Positions 8,071-16,335 are shown, counted from the stretch's first letter. The stretch: DNA of 42,153 nt from Borrelia duttonii Ly (GCF_000019685.1 NC_011254.1:1-42153), one strand, 5' to 3'. Notes: generated by a model not told the origin, from the sequence alone. Numbers and translations are program-made.

Positions 8071-9430
8071 TTATAAGCTAAATGAAAGTAAATTTAGTAA
8101 ATGTTGACTTCTATCACGATAATTTAAAGACACAATTAAATATGCAGCTGATAATGCATCAAGAGCATCATCATGACTTTTACCATCTCCATTATATGGA
8201 TAAATATCACTAAATGCAGAACGACTACTATAATCTAATAAATGCATCTTGTTATAAGTAAATGGTGTTAATAAAGAAACAATCCTTGCATGTTTATTTG
8301 TTTTAGGTCTTGTTGGTGCAATTCTAAAGTGATTTTGCATATTATCTCGAAGTCTAACATATTCACGTGTCAAAGCCCCAGATCCTTTAATATCATCTCT
8401 ATCTTCAATATAAAGAGTATTAACATTTAAATTCCCCATTATTACCTTTATTGTATTCGTAACATATGAATCAACAGCTGGTTTTTGATTTTGAAATATA
8501 AACGCATAATACTTGTCCGACACCTTCTCTAAAACACAAAGAACAGTATTATCTCCACCACTACTATATGCAGGATCTAAATAAGCTATAGGACTTTTAA
8601 ATTCATAGTCTTCAATAATATTAATATTACGAAATATCGCATCATTATTTGCGACCCATTCTCCTAGTAGTACACTGGCTTTATATGTTGGCAAATCTTT
8701 ATAAATTTCTTCTTGGGTCTTTATAAATTCCTTTGAAATTGTCTCATTATCATATGTTGTAAAATTATATGTAGAATATACTGTGTTATTATCAATATAA
8801 TCTGTTTTAAAATAATGCTCTGGATGATCAGGATTAGTATCAAAAATAATAAATTCTGGTTTCATTCTTAGTCTCTTAAGCACTTCTTTTAATGTCTCTT
8901 TATGAAGAGTTGTTGCTTCATTAACATAAATAACAGCAGAATTCGATCCTCTAAATCTTTCAAAATCTCTTACTTTATCACCACCATATAAATTAATTCT
9001 TAAAGAATTGATTTCAAAATATGACGTATTTGAATATTTGGGAACAAAAGGTATTTTAAGCATATTAGTAAGCTTTTCAAATTGACCTGTAACATTAATT
9101 TCTAATGCTTTCTGTGAGTTGCCTAATATAAAATTATTGATATATTTACCATAAAAATGCCTATTTTTTAAGTAAAGTTTTTAAGAATAAATAACAAGCC
9201 AAAAATGTTTTACCACCTGCAATCCCACCTGATAAAATAACTTCGTTTTGATTATTCTTTTCAATATCACGTAACACTTTACGTTGTTTTTTAGTCAACA
9301 ACTTATTTTCAAAACTTTTAAAATCAACAACTACTGGTTTTGGTTTAATAAAAAACGCAATATCAATCCCAAATTTACGCTTATATTCCCTTTGCATAGA
9401 CTTAAAAAGAGGTAGATCATATATATTCAT
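8071..9430 (-). pseudogene. PBSX-type phage terminase large subunit, one frameshift
   Basis: A DNA-packaging motor of the cp32-prophage type. The first part (9430-9161) holds the Walker A motif SGGIAGGKT at residues 67-75. The second part (9063 down to 8071) holds VIYVNEATTL (Walker B region). It also holds nuclease-like acidic motifs LDPAYSSGGDNT, IEDRD and HDDALDALS. The frames are separated by one extra A in a run of six (TTTTTT at 9164-9169 on the plus strand); the right copy has five. Correcting it gives about 450 residues, a normal size. The single homopolymer difference could be a sequencing error, in which case this is a whole gene. DUF603 lies just upstream on the same strand. Confidence 0.85.
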
Positions 9431-9441
9431 AAAATAATCCT

Positions 9442-9981
9442 TTAAATTTTAAATTTAACTTGTGATTCAAAATCAGTTGCTTTTAATTTAAGCATAGCTT
9501 GATAATACAACTCCATTTTTTTAAGTTCTTTTGCTCGTTTAACTTCGTCAAGTTCACATAGATTATTATTAAGATCTTGCTCGTCTTCATTATCAATTCC
9601 TTCTCTCAGTCTTTCAATTTTGCTCTCTAATACCTTTATTTCGTTATTGTATGATTTAAATTCCAAATCTAAATAACTATTAAATGAAGCAATAAATTCT
9701 AATCCCAATCTATTTCTAGACATATGAAGCTGGCTTCTAATACTACCTGATTGTGCATTATGCTCTGATGCACAAATTAACACATTATTTAGAGTTTCTT
9801 CACTAATTGTTACTTTTGGATGTTCTTCTAAATTATTGCTTTCTCTAGACTCCCATCTACGCCTCATTTTACATACATTAGCACGATTTACACCCATCTC
9901 TTTACTAATTTGTGCATCACTAAGCTTTCCTCCATTAAAATACACAATATAATCATCAAATGATTTCTTTACTTTATTCAT
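9442..9981 (-). CDS. DUF603-like protein, candidate terminase small subunit
   Basis: A 179-residue protein directly upstream of the terminase, 11 bases apart and on the same strand. The N-terminal third has a helix-turn-helix-like segment: SDAQISKEMGVNRANVCKMR at about residues 21-40. The middle and C-terminal parts are charged and probably coiled coil (KVLESKIERLREGI). I recognise it as the Borrelia DUF603 family by recall. The DNA-binding segment plus position suggest the small, DNA-recognising terminase subunit; this is inference. Only a fragment survives on the other arm (23286-23524). Confidence 0.8.
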   Translation of the reverse strand: MNKVKKSFDDYIVYFNGGKLSDAQISKEMGVNRANVCKMRRRWESRESNNLEEHPKVTISEETLNNVLICASEHNAQSGSIRSQLHMSRNRLGLEFIASFNSYLDLEFKSYNNEIKVLESKIERLREGIDNEDEQDLNNNLCELDEVKRAKELKKMELYYQAMLKLKATDFESQVKFKI

Positions 9982-10098
9982 ATCTCTTCAACCTTCTAAA
10001 TTAACAAAAATCAATTCAGCTTAACATAAACTCTATAACAAAATAATAATTTTACAAAATCAACGAAAAAAGCTTACAAGTATATATCCAAAGAAAAA

Positions 10099-10104
10099 TA
10101 TAAT
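10099..10104 (+). promoter_or_regulatory. Candidate -10 box for lipoprotein gene 10134
   Basis: A perfect TATAAT lies 30 bases before the ATG at 10134, with AAGGAGA between. A plausible -35 (TTACAA at 10074) is 19 bases further upstream, which is longer than ideal. The intergenic region 9982-10133 is divergent between the DUF603 gene and this one. Confidence 0.4.
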
Positions 10105-10133
10105 GTATTATTGAAAATAAAGGAGAATATCAT

Positions 10134-10832
10134 ATGAATAAAAATATAAATATTCTAATTCTTTTTATCACGTTATTTTTATATGGTCGCAATGAAGATA
10201 AAAATCTAGATAAACTTAATAATGAATCTGATAAAACACCTATAAACATTACTCCCACTAATCCACTAAAATCTATTTTAACTTCTAAAGAAAAAAATAT
10301 ATTCGATGTATTAATATACGCACTTGATACGGAAAAAGAAAGGATCCTACTAGAGATCGAAAATATAGAAAAACATAGGAGAGACGACAAAGACTATTAT
10401 GAAATGAATCAAGAATCGAAAAATAAAGTGAACAAATACACAAAATTTCGAACTTGGATTTTAGATAATACACGCAAGCAAGAACAAAAAGAATTAAGTA
10501 ATGCCTTTAGTTATACATATAATTTTATAGAAAATAAACGAAAAAAACTTGCAAGTAATAAGCATCAAAATACTAAAGAATATATACAAGGTGCTTATTA
10601 TCAATATCAAAATGATGAATATAAAAAGGAACATACATACAACGAGGACTTATATGGTAACAGTTGTACTAGGGGTGCTAGTTGTATCGAGATGCTTTTC
10701 TTTTATATTTTACATATAAGCATGATTCCGAAAGAATACTACGATACTAATGAAGAAATTTTCAAAAAAATGAAACACGTACTTCAAAATAAACATGACT
10801 ATCAATATCTATTTGAACTATGGAAATATTAA
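10134..10832 (+). CDS. Lipoprotein-like protein with lost lipobox cysteine
   Basis: A 232-residue protein with an N-terminal hydrophobic segment, MNKNINILILFITLFLYG. In its mirror paralogue (22433-23140) the next residue is the lipobox cysteine; here it is arginine (CGC for TGT). The rest is lysine- and asparagine-rich and largely helical. Shared segments include QEQKELSNAF, YIQGAYYQYQNDEYKKEHTY and the LWK ending. I do not recognise the family. On cp32 plasmids a surface-lipoprotein locus (erp) lies near the terminase, so a surface role is possible. A good ribosome binding site supports the start. Without the cysteine it would not be lipidated and may be a non-functional allele. Confidence 0.75.
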   Translation: MNKNINILILFITLFLYGRNEDKNLDKLNNESDKTPINITPTNPLKSILTSKEKNIFDVLIYALDTEKERILLEIENIEKHRRDDKDYYEMNQESKNKVNKYTKFRTWILDNTRKQEQKELSNAFSYTYNFIENKRKKLASNKHQNTKEYIQGAYYQYQNDEYKKEHTYNEDLYGNSCTRGASCIEMLFFYILHISMIPKEYYDTNEEIFKKMKHVLQNKHDYQYLFELWKY

Positions 10833-10880
10833 AAATTAGTAACAAAATAAACTGTTAATCAAAAATAAATAAACATTTAA

Positions 10881-10900
10881 CAACTACGATTTAGTAGTTG
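10881..10900. repeat. Hairpin between lipoprotein and mlp genes, left copy
   Basis: Arms CAACTAC and GTAGTTG with loop GATTTA. The mirror copy at 22361-22388 has an 11-base stem. There is no strong T-run here. It lies just after the 10134-10832 stop and may be a weak terminator or processing site. Confidence 0.5.
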
Positions 10901-11076
10901 CTAATCAAATAATAATCAAAGTAATTTATACAACATAACAATCGCTATATATTTTCATTAAACATACTTATTATCGAATAATTAATATAAACGCTATATT
11001 TTATTATAATATGCAAATAATGATTTATATTGTTGACTATAAATAAACATTCATTAAATCAAAAAAGGAGATATTG

Positions 11077-11387
11077 ATGAATAAACTCAATATATTATTT
11101 TTAATAATTATTTTATTTTTAAACAATTGCAAACAATCTAGTTCCAATACAAAAAATGAAGAAGACAAACATAAAAAGGATTTAACTGAAGAACAGTTAA
11201 AAGAAAAACAAAAAAATCAAGAAACGCTTTTAAAAGAAAAATTAAGTGACGATCAAAAAAAAGCATTAGAATTTTTCAAAGAAGCTTTAAATAATGAATC
11301 TACTTTTAATGAATTTTTAAAAATACTATTAACGACAATACGTTAAAAGATTTTGCACAAAATGTAACAAGCACTTGCAATCAATAA
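11077..11387 (+). pseudogene. mlp: Mlp-family lipoprotein, frameshifted near the end
   Basis: An Mlp surface lipoprotein of cp32-like elements. It has the signal MNKLNILFLIIILFLNNC with the lipobox cysteine at residue 18. A charged linker follows, then the family core LLKEKLSDDQKKALEFFKEAL. The frame ends prematurely at 11346. Adding one A in the A-run near 11318 joins it to NTINDNTLKDFAQNVTSTCNQ, ending at 11387 with a cysteine near the end as in other Mlp proteins. ATG at 11077 with AAAGGAG upstream is preferred over the TTG at 11074. The single-base loss in a homopolymer may be real or a read error. Confidence 0.8.
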
Positions 11388-11444
11388 GACTGTAAATCTA
11401 TAAACGAAAATAAAAAATAAAATTTAAATACAGATTTAAGAAAG

Positions 11445-11462
11445 AAAGTATAGAGATACTTT
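11445..11462. repeat. Conserved hairpin AAAGTAT / ATACTTT, left copy
   Basis: Arms AAAGTAT and ATACTTT with a 4-base loop AGAG. The right copy (21972-21989) keeps the arms but has loop CTCG, so the stem is conserved while the loop varies. Confidence 0.5.
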
Positions 11463-11505
11463 GATAAAAGTAAAAGGCAAAATAAAAGGAAGAAATAAAC
11501 AAATT

Positions 11506-11522
11506 GTTAACTTGAAGTTAAC
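11506..11522. promoter_or_regulatory. 17-base palindrome, operator-like, left copy
   Basis: GTTAACTT and AAGTTAAC flank a single central base. The right arm has the same palindrome at 21899-21915 with the central base complementary, as expected for an inverted copy. It lies upstream of the recombinase gene on the right arm. A dimeric repressor site is a reasonable guess only. Confidence 0.45.
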
Positions 11523-11552
11523 ACAGAAGGATAAGTTAAAAAAATAAGATAG

Positions 11553-11689
11553 AGTAAAGGATACAATTCATTTAAAATTAAAGAATTAATGAAATATGCA
11601 TCAACAACGCTGAAATAGATAATGTTTATGGCCTTTCAAAAACAAGTAAATTAAAAGCATATCATGATATTAAAGATGGCTTTAAATAA
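11553..11689 (+). pseudogene. Tyrosine recombinase 3' remnant
   Basis: This stretch matches the last 45 codons of the recombinase pseudogene 20956-21591: SKGYNSFKIKELMKYAST, then a frameshift, then NVYGLSKTSKLKAYHDI and a stop. It contains the region around the predicted tyrosine nucleophile. The 5' three quarters are missing from this arm. Confidence 0.65.
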
Positions 11690-11759
11690 TATTGTATATT
11701 TCATATATTGTTATATAATCAATACAAGCATAACATTAAATCAATATATTACTATAATA

Positions 11760-11798
11760 AAATAAACAAAAAGAATAGTAACTTCTTTTTGTTTATTT
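11760..11798. terminator. Long bidirectional terminator hairpin, left copy
   Basis: Arms of 16 bases (AATAAACAAAAAGAA core) with a 7-base loop. It lies between the recombinase remnant on the plus strand and the DUF261 gene on the minus strand, so it can end transcription from both sides. Its mirror copy is 20885-20927. Confidence 0.8.
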
Positions 11799-11963
11799 AT
11801 TGCCAATTCTAAAATCATGTAAGATTGTAAAAGTATATGTCATAATAATACAATCAAATTTAACAAAAATCAAGATTTAACATAATAAATAAGCATAAAA
11901 AAGGCATATAGCCTTTTAACAATGAATACATATATGAAAATAATAATATGCAATAATGGGAAT

Positions 11964-12380
11964 TCATATTTTTCTAAATATACGCTTAGATTTAAAATGA
12001 TATTCTTGTCCTCTATCCTTAAGAAAAAGAGGATCATATAAAACTTCTGTATTATTTGTTGCCATAAAATGGGACCCAATATTATTCCTGATCCTAACTT
12101 CACTTATCTCAAATTCATCTTTTAAACACTTATAATCTTTATCCTCAACACTAACATCTCGTTTAATACCAAAGAAACTTAAGATTATACATGGATTTAA
12201 AATATAACAATTAATTCTCATATAACCTAAACTATCAAATTGATAATAATTATTATTAATACCATTAAAGTCAAATTTATTCTTTGTAAGTGATGCTATG
12301 TAATAATGCAAAGATAAAAAGGAACAACCCCAACGTCTAATCTCTAATAAAAATCTATTGTCATTTTGTTGTAATTTCAT
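11964..12380 (-). CDS. DUF261-like protein, left copy
   Basis: A 138-residue protein with the conserved core RRWGCSFLSLHYYIASL near residue 15, YMRINCYILNPC in the middle and GSHFMATNN toward the end. I recognise it as the Borrelia DUF261 family by recall. The cysteine and histidine positions suggest an enzyme-like fold, but no function is known to me. AGGAGG precedes the ATG. It is about 95% identical to 20326-20742 and both are intact, in contrast to the decay around them. It follows ssb and precedes a strong terminator. Confidence 0.8.
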   Translation of the reverse strand: MKLQQNDNRFLLEIRRWGCSFLSLHYYIASLTKNKFDFNGINNNYYQFDSLGYMRINCYILNPCIILSFFGIKRDVSVEDKDYKCLKDEFEISEVRIRNNIGSHFMATNNTEVLYDPLFLKDRGQEYHFKSKRIFRKI

Positions 12381-12424
12381 ATATCATTTAACCTCCTATT
12401 AATTTAAACTTCATTTATAAACTT

Positions 12425-12836
12425 CTAAAAAGGAATATCTACATTAAATTCACAAACAGGATCAGAAACAGGAATAGGAATATCAACTTTAGGATTATGA
12501 TGCTTACTGTCCGCACCAAATAATCTCAGTTGCTCTACAAAAATAATGCTTTTTTTTATTAACTCCACTATGTTTATCCTTATAATACTCATGTTTCATA
12601 GATCCATTAACAACAACTTGCTTACCTTGACTAAGAAAATGAATAAGAGTTTCTGCTCGCTTACCAAATAATACACAATTAAAAAATTGTGTATTATCTC
12701 TCCACTCACCTTCTCTTTTGACTTTAATACTATTAGCTATAGAAAAATTTAGTATAGCTAAATTTATACTAATATAAGATAAAAGTGAATCTTTAACTAA
12801 GTGTCATGATAATGTGATGTTATTAATATCAGACAT
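12425..12836 (-). pseudogene. ssb: Single-stranded DNA-binding protein gene, broken
   Basis: The minus-strand reading gives an OB-fold SSB. It starts MSDINNITLS, then TGA replaces an expected glycine codon (GGA). The frame continues HLVKDSLLSYISINLAILNF, NTQFFNCVLFGKRAETL, GKQVVVNGSMKHEYY and HYFCRATEII. After a second break (missing bases before FGADSKHH) it ends CEFNVDIPF, the typical SSB acidic tip that binds partner proteins. ATG overlaps the TGA of the upstream small gene. About 137 codons, normal for a phage or plasmid SSB. The right arm retains only the tail. Confidence 0.85.
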
Positions 12837-13038
12837 CAAAACCCCCATCATCATGAAGCCTACGTCTGATTTCCATTCTTTGGAGATCACAAGACAGATT
12901 ACCTAAATATTCATTGTATTCTTTTATTGCATGATAGTCACAAACATATTTTTTAATAATATCTCTTAAACACTTATATATGAATTTTAAAATACGATAT
13001 AAAATTATTAAAATAAAGATTATTATATGTATAATCAT
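12829..13038 (-). CDS. Small membrane protein, unknown
   Basis: A 69-residue frame whose first 20 residues are almost all isoleucine, leucine, phenylalanine and histidine (one membrane segment), followed by a basic cytoplasmic part. A GGGAGG ribosome binding site precedes the ATG by about 10 bases. Its stop overlaps the ssb start, so the two were probably co-translated. No right-arm copy exists: a deletion there joins the preceding region to the ssb tail. I do not recognise the family. Confidence 0.55.
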   Translation of the reverse strand: MIIHIIIFILIILYRILKFIYKCLRDIIKKYVCDYHAIKEYNEYLGNLSCDLQRMEIRRRLHDDGGFDV

Positions 13039-13053
13039 CTGCTCAACCTCCCA

Positions 13054-13823
13054 TTAAATTGCATATGAAATAGAAGATACAGAATTAGATATAGAGAACT
13101 TACGACGAAAACTAATATCATTAATATTATAATAATCATAATGATCCTTAATTAATTTAAATCTATCTTTAATAGCACGTTTACCTGAATTTAACTCAAA
13201 TACATTCTTTCCTAATCTATAAACAATATTATCTGTTAATTCAAACCCCCCATAGATAATTTACCAAATATATCTTTAAGAACATCCTTATCTTGTTTAG
13301 TAAGTGCATATAATTCTTTAGCATGCTCTTTCTCTTTCTTATCTATTCCTGTTTTCTTAGATTGAATATCAACTAAATGTTTCTTTAAAAGAGCTCGCTC
13401 TTCGGCACCAATATTGAATTTAAAAATATTGATAAAAATTATAAACTCATCTTTATAATTTAATTCTGCCAGGCTTGAATAATATTTACTATCTTGTAAG
13501 AATAGCTTTATATGATTAGTTAAATCTTCTATGTCAATATTTGCAAGATCAATAGACTTGTCTCTTTTTATGATATTACACATACGTTCAATTTCCATAT
13601 CCAATGCCGCAATATAAATCATCACTATCCCTATAACGCCATTATTCCTTTCTATAATACAATTAATAGGCTCATCACCAATTAAAAAGAATAGGTTGCA
13701 TTTTGATAAATCAGTACATGCAAGTTGCACTTGTGCTTGAACATAATATTTAAAGAAATAATTACTATCACTACATTTAATCTCTAATTGACATAACTGA
13801 CAATCACACATTCTCATTATCAC
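13054..13823 (-). pseudogene. DUF244 nuclease-like gene, truncated left copy
   Basis: This is the C-terminal two thirds of a DUF244 protein (Borrelia family resembling YqaJ/lambda-type exonucleases). It retains a trace of the catalytic EIK motif (QLEIKCSD). A deletion of about 66 bases relative to the right copy follows, and then VQAQVQLACTDLSKCNLFFL. Six G in place of four (plus-strand C-run 13252-13257) shift the frame after KLSMG; the remaining 55 codons to the stop at 13054 lie in another frame. The 5' end, with the first catalytic aspartate, is missing. Confidence 0.78.
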
Positions 13824-13970
13824 ACCAATTCTATTTGGAATATAAGCATATTTATACTAAAAACATAGAGATTTTAGAGAATAATTTAAATCCACAAATG
13901 AAATCGACTATTGAACCTATCCAAATTAAAATAAAAATTTATAGAAAAGGTAAATAGTAATTCAGATAAT

Positions 13971-14359
13971 ATGAAACTACCATCAGAAATTACAGCATAT
14001 AAAAAAGAGTATAACTGAATTCAAGTACGGCAAAAATAGGTATTGATATACTAAATAAATTTACAAAAATTCTACAAAAAAATAATAATGATAAAAATAC
14101 ATCTACTTATACAAATATCTTTTTAAAAGTAGTTAATTACATCTTTTCTTTATATGAAGCAAGTATAAATAGAATGGAACAGAACGAAGCTATTAAACTA
14201 TTATCTGAACTTGAAGAGATTATAAGAATCAATATTGAAATAATAAAAAACTCTGATGATTATTATAATCAAGATGAGAATGCAAAATATATATCTCAAC
14301 TTAGAAATAAAAGAAATAAGATTATGAATTCTTATATAAAGATATTAAAGGAAGCTTAA
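13971..14359 (+). pseudogene. Small phage-type gene with one frameshift, unknown
   Basis: ATG at 13971 begins MKLPSEITAYKKEYN and stops at TGA. From about 14018 another frame continues without interruption: NSSTAKIGIDILNKFTKILQ, then VVNYIFSLYEASINRMEQNE, to a stop at 14359. Joined, it would encode about 128 residues, helical and charged. The frame from ATG 14174 (61 residues) could still be made. It overlaps or abuts the next gene, suggesting an operon. I do not recognise the family; the position suggests a cp32-type late gene. Confidence 0.55.
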
Positions 14360-14360
14360 T

Positions 14361-14772
14361 ATAAAAATTCAAAAAATAATTTTATTATCAAGATTAATTT
14401 CTCTTTTCTTAATAATTTTTTGTACTACTATCGCTTCACTAATAGAGGAACCAATACTTACAAAAACAGAATATCTTAAAGAGCTTAGTACTGATGAAGC
14501 TAAGTTGGCTGATTATATTATGTATTTGCAAGTGTTCTTAATAAGTACAAAAAAAAAGTTAAAGACCCCAATTATCCTAAGTTTACTTATTTCAATCCAG
14601 CAGAACTTAAAGACGAACATACTGTTGAGAATTTAAAGTTTAACATCAAATTATTTCAAGATTATATCACCATCACTAAACCTATTGCTAAAGATTTATT
14701 TCTGATAAACTACTAAATGGTTTATCACTTAAAAAGTTATACATATTTCTTGATGCTATTAGTAAGTTTTGA
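14361..14772 (+). pseudogene. Small secreted or membrane phage-type protein, broken
   Basis: Begins one base after the previous stop with AAAGGAAG upstream but ATA where ATG is expected. Three frames read in turn. The first gives a hydrophobic leader with LFLIIFCTT (possible lipobox) and EEPILTKTEYLKELSTDEAK. The second gives NKYKKKVKDPNYPKFTYFNP and FQDYITITKPIAKDLF. The third gives SDKLLNGLSLKKLYIFLDAI to a TGA. Two frameshifts and a lost start make it non-functional. By position it could be a relative of the cp32 BlyB or neighbouring protein, but I cannot confirm that. Confidence 0.5.
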
Positions 14773-14917
14773 TAATAATTAAATTTATTCATATTAACAT
14801 TATGTTTAACTTTGGATTTAGAATGCCCAGTACTAGCAACTTATTTATTTTGTACTCTACTTTCTATTGATCTTGCTTTTGTTACATCTATAGATGGTTT
14901 GTCTCTGTACTGCTATC

Positions 14918-15453
14918 TTAACTATTACAAGTATTATTTTCAATTTGTTCTTTATTATTCTTTTGTTTAAGATCTAAATTACTAGCATCAGTATCAACTT
15001 CACTTTCTATTGACAAATATGCAACTAAGGCATAACGTTTGAAATAAGTTATTGCAGACCCCACAAGCTGCGGCCATGTATTTTGACTTTTAATCCCAAG
15101 AGACTTCAATTCTTTTATATGTGTTGATGTATCAAATGAATATTCATATCTACTTAAAGGACTATAAAATAGTGTTGTAACAACATCTACTAAATTACCA
15201 TCAATACTCTTTGTAGTTGGATATTGTACAAATCCAAGATCTAAATTATGTTCCTTAATAACATTCTTAACTTCCCTTACTATTTCATTGAAATCCCGAT
15301 ACTTGTATCCATATCCATTAAGATTTTTGTTTACTCCATTCAAATGTATTTGAAGAGTATAAAGATTTTTTTAAAAGTCTATTCTATTTTGATTCATTGT
15401 TGTATTTTTGTTGTTTCCTGTGTATTTGTTTTTATAGAATTATTATTTTTCAT
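14918..15453 (-). pseudogene. ERF-type single-strand annealing protein, 5' end broken
   Basis: The open part (15343-14918, 141 residues) carries YGYKYRDFNEIVREVKNVIK and the family core WPQLVGSAITYFKRYALVAY followed by the acidic SEVDTDAS. This matches the ERF/RecT-like annealing proteins of phages. The expected start is ATG 15451-15453 with CAGGAGA upstream, but that frame stops after 19 codons and a small deletion separates it from the core. The TTG at 15343 has no ribosome binding site. The protein would anneal single-stranded DNA together with the DUF244 nuclease and SSB. Probably inactive here. Confidence 0.75.
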
Positions 15454-15552
15454 AACAAATCTCCTGTATTATTAATTTATATAAATATTTATTAAGATTA
15501 CAAAAATATATTTAGAAAAAAATTAATTTATAAAACTTCACAAAATTAAACA

Positions 15553-15605
15553 TTTAGAGCCTAATTAAATATCCTAACTCAAAGAACATTTAATTAAGCT
15601 CTAAA
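15553..15605. repeat. 18-base inverted repeat downstream of PF49
   Basis: Arms TTTAGAGCCTAATTAAAT (15553-15570) and ATTTAATTAAGCTCTAAA (15588-15605) pair at 17 of 18 positions around a 17-base gap. It lies about 145 bases beyond the end of the partition operon. It may be a terminator or a protein-binding site such as a partition site. The rest of 15454-15748 shows no gene. Confidence 0.6.
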
Positions 15606-15748
15606 AGCTACATGAAATGATCATAGTACAGGTAGTTCTAAAATAATAGCACTACTAGCAATAATCAGAATACAATAAATTTAAAGTAAAATCAACCACT
15701 ATTTTAAATAGTTCAACAAATATATCTTCTTTTAACACCTAATTTATT

Positions 15749-16273
15749 TTAAATACCTTTTAAATCTTTAAACTTTTTCATAAATTCTTCTAATAAATCT
15801 TTCTTATACTTAAATAACTCATCCATCAAAAAACTAGTAAATTTAGCATTTTGCTTATAAAAAGAATAACTCTCTTGACTCTTAAGTTGAAATCTTAATG
15901 GTTTGATTGAATTTTCTTTTGAGTTTTGAGATGCTTTAATTTTTCTCAAAACTCCTTTTATTCCGTCTCTTTTAAGCTCTTCTACATCCAACGTCCCTTT
16001 TAATATTTCTTTATAAATTTTTAAATATTTAAAAGCCTGGGTTCTTGCTATCACAAAATCTTCCAAAAATTTGTTAAAATTTTTATATCCATCAAGTTTA
16101 TACAAAAAACCTTCTTTGATTTCATATAAAATCTTCATTATCTTAATTCTATCTTCAACCTCATTTAATAATATTGCTCTCAATTGATTTTTATAAAATT
16201 CATATTTTACTTTACTTTCCTTATTACTTATATTTTGATCCCGGTTATTTAAAATGATTTCTTTTTTTACCAT
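15749..16273 (-). CDS. PF49 plasmid partition protein
   Basis: The last gene of the four-gene Borrelia plasmid maintenance cluster, commonly called PF49 (Plasmid_parti family by recall). The start is the ATG at 16273 (MVKKEIILNN), preceded by AAAGGAG; an upstream in-frame ATG (16309) lies inside the inverted repeat and lacks a ribosome binding site. The 174 residues are basic and helical, with GYKNFNKFLEDFVIARTQAF and YLKIYKEILKGTLDVEEL in the central conserved part, consistent with a DNA-binding fold. It acts with ParA in keeping the linear plasmid, probably as the centromere-binding partner. It follows parA with an inverted repeat between them. Confidence 0.85.
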   Translation of the reverse strand: MVKKEIILNNRDQNISNKESKVKYEFYKNQLRAILLNEVEDRIKIMKILYEIKEGFLYKLDGYKNFNKFLEDFVIARTQAFKYLKIYKEILKGTLDVEELKRDGIKGVLRKIKASQNSKENSIKPLRFQLKSQESYSFYKQNAKFTSFLMDELFKYKKDLLEEFMKKFKDLKGI

Positions 16274-16286
16274 AAATACTCCTTTG

Positions 16287-16335
16287 TAATAACGTACAAA
16301 TAAATACACCCGGTGTACTTATTTGTACGTTATTA
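16287..16335. repeat. Large inverted repeat between parA and PF49
   Basis: AACGTACAAATAA (16291-16303) is perfectly repeated in inverse as TTATTTGTACGTT (16319-16331), and the pairing extends four bases outward. Inside lies a second, shorter pair TACAC / GTGTA with CCG in the loop. The repeat covers the parA stop codon and ends just before the PF49 ribosome binding site. It has no T-run on the minus strand, so it is more likely a binding site or a translational control hairpin than a terminator. Confidence 0.75.

Larger units (their letters stand above)
11388..11963. other. Stretch with palindromes and a recombinase tail, left copy
   Basis: About 575 bases without an intact gene. It contains a hairpin (11445-11462), a 17-base palindrome (11506-11522), the last part of a tyrosine recombinase gene (11553-11689) and a long terminator hairpin (11760-11798). 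The corresponding right-arm segment (20743-22050) is longer because it keeps the rest of the recombinase gene. Confidence 0.6.
6591..13823. repeat. Inner inverted repeat, left arm (diverged)
   Basis: Gene order here mirrors 18884-26078: vlp 5' end, deleted mini-vlp, 69-codon gene, bdr, terminase, DUF603, lipoprotein, hairpin, mlp, palindromes, recombinase tail, long terminator, DUF261, ssb, DUF244. Coordinates pair with a sum near 32,670-32,710 for much of its length. Individual copies differ by point changes, deletions and stops, so this duplication is older than the outer one. The outer limit is at the Vlp lipobox near 6591 (right 26078). Confidence 0.85.
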
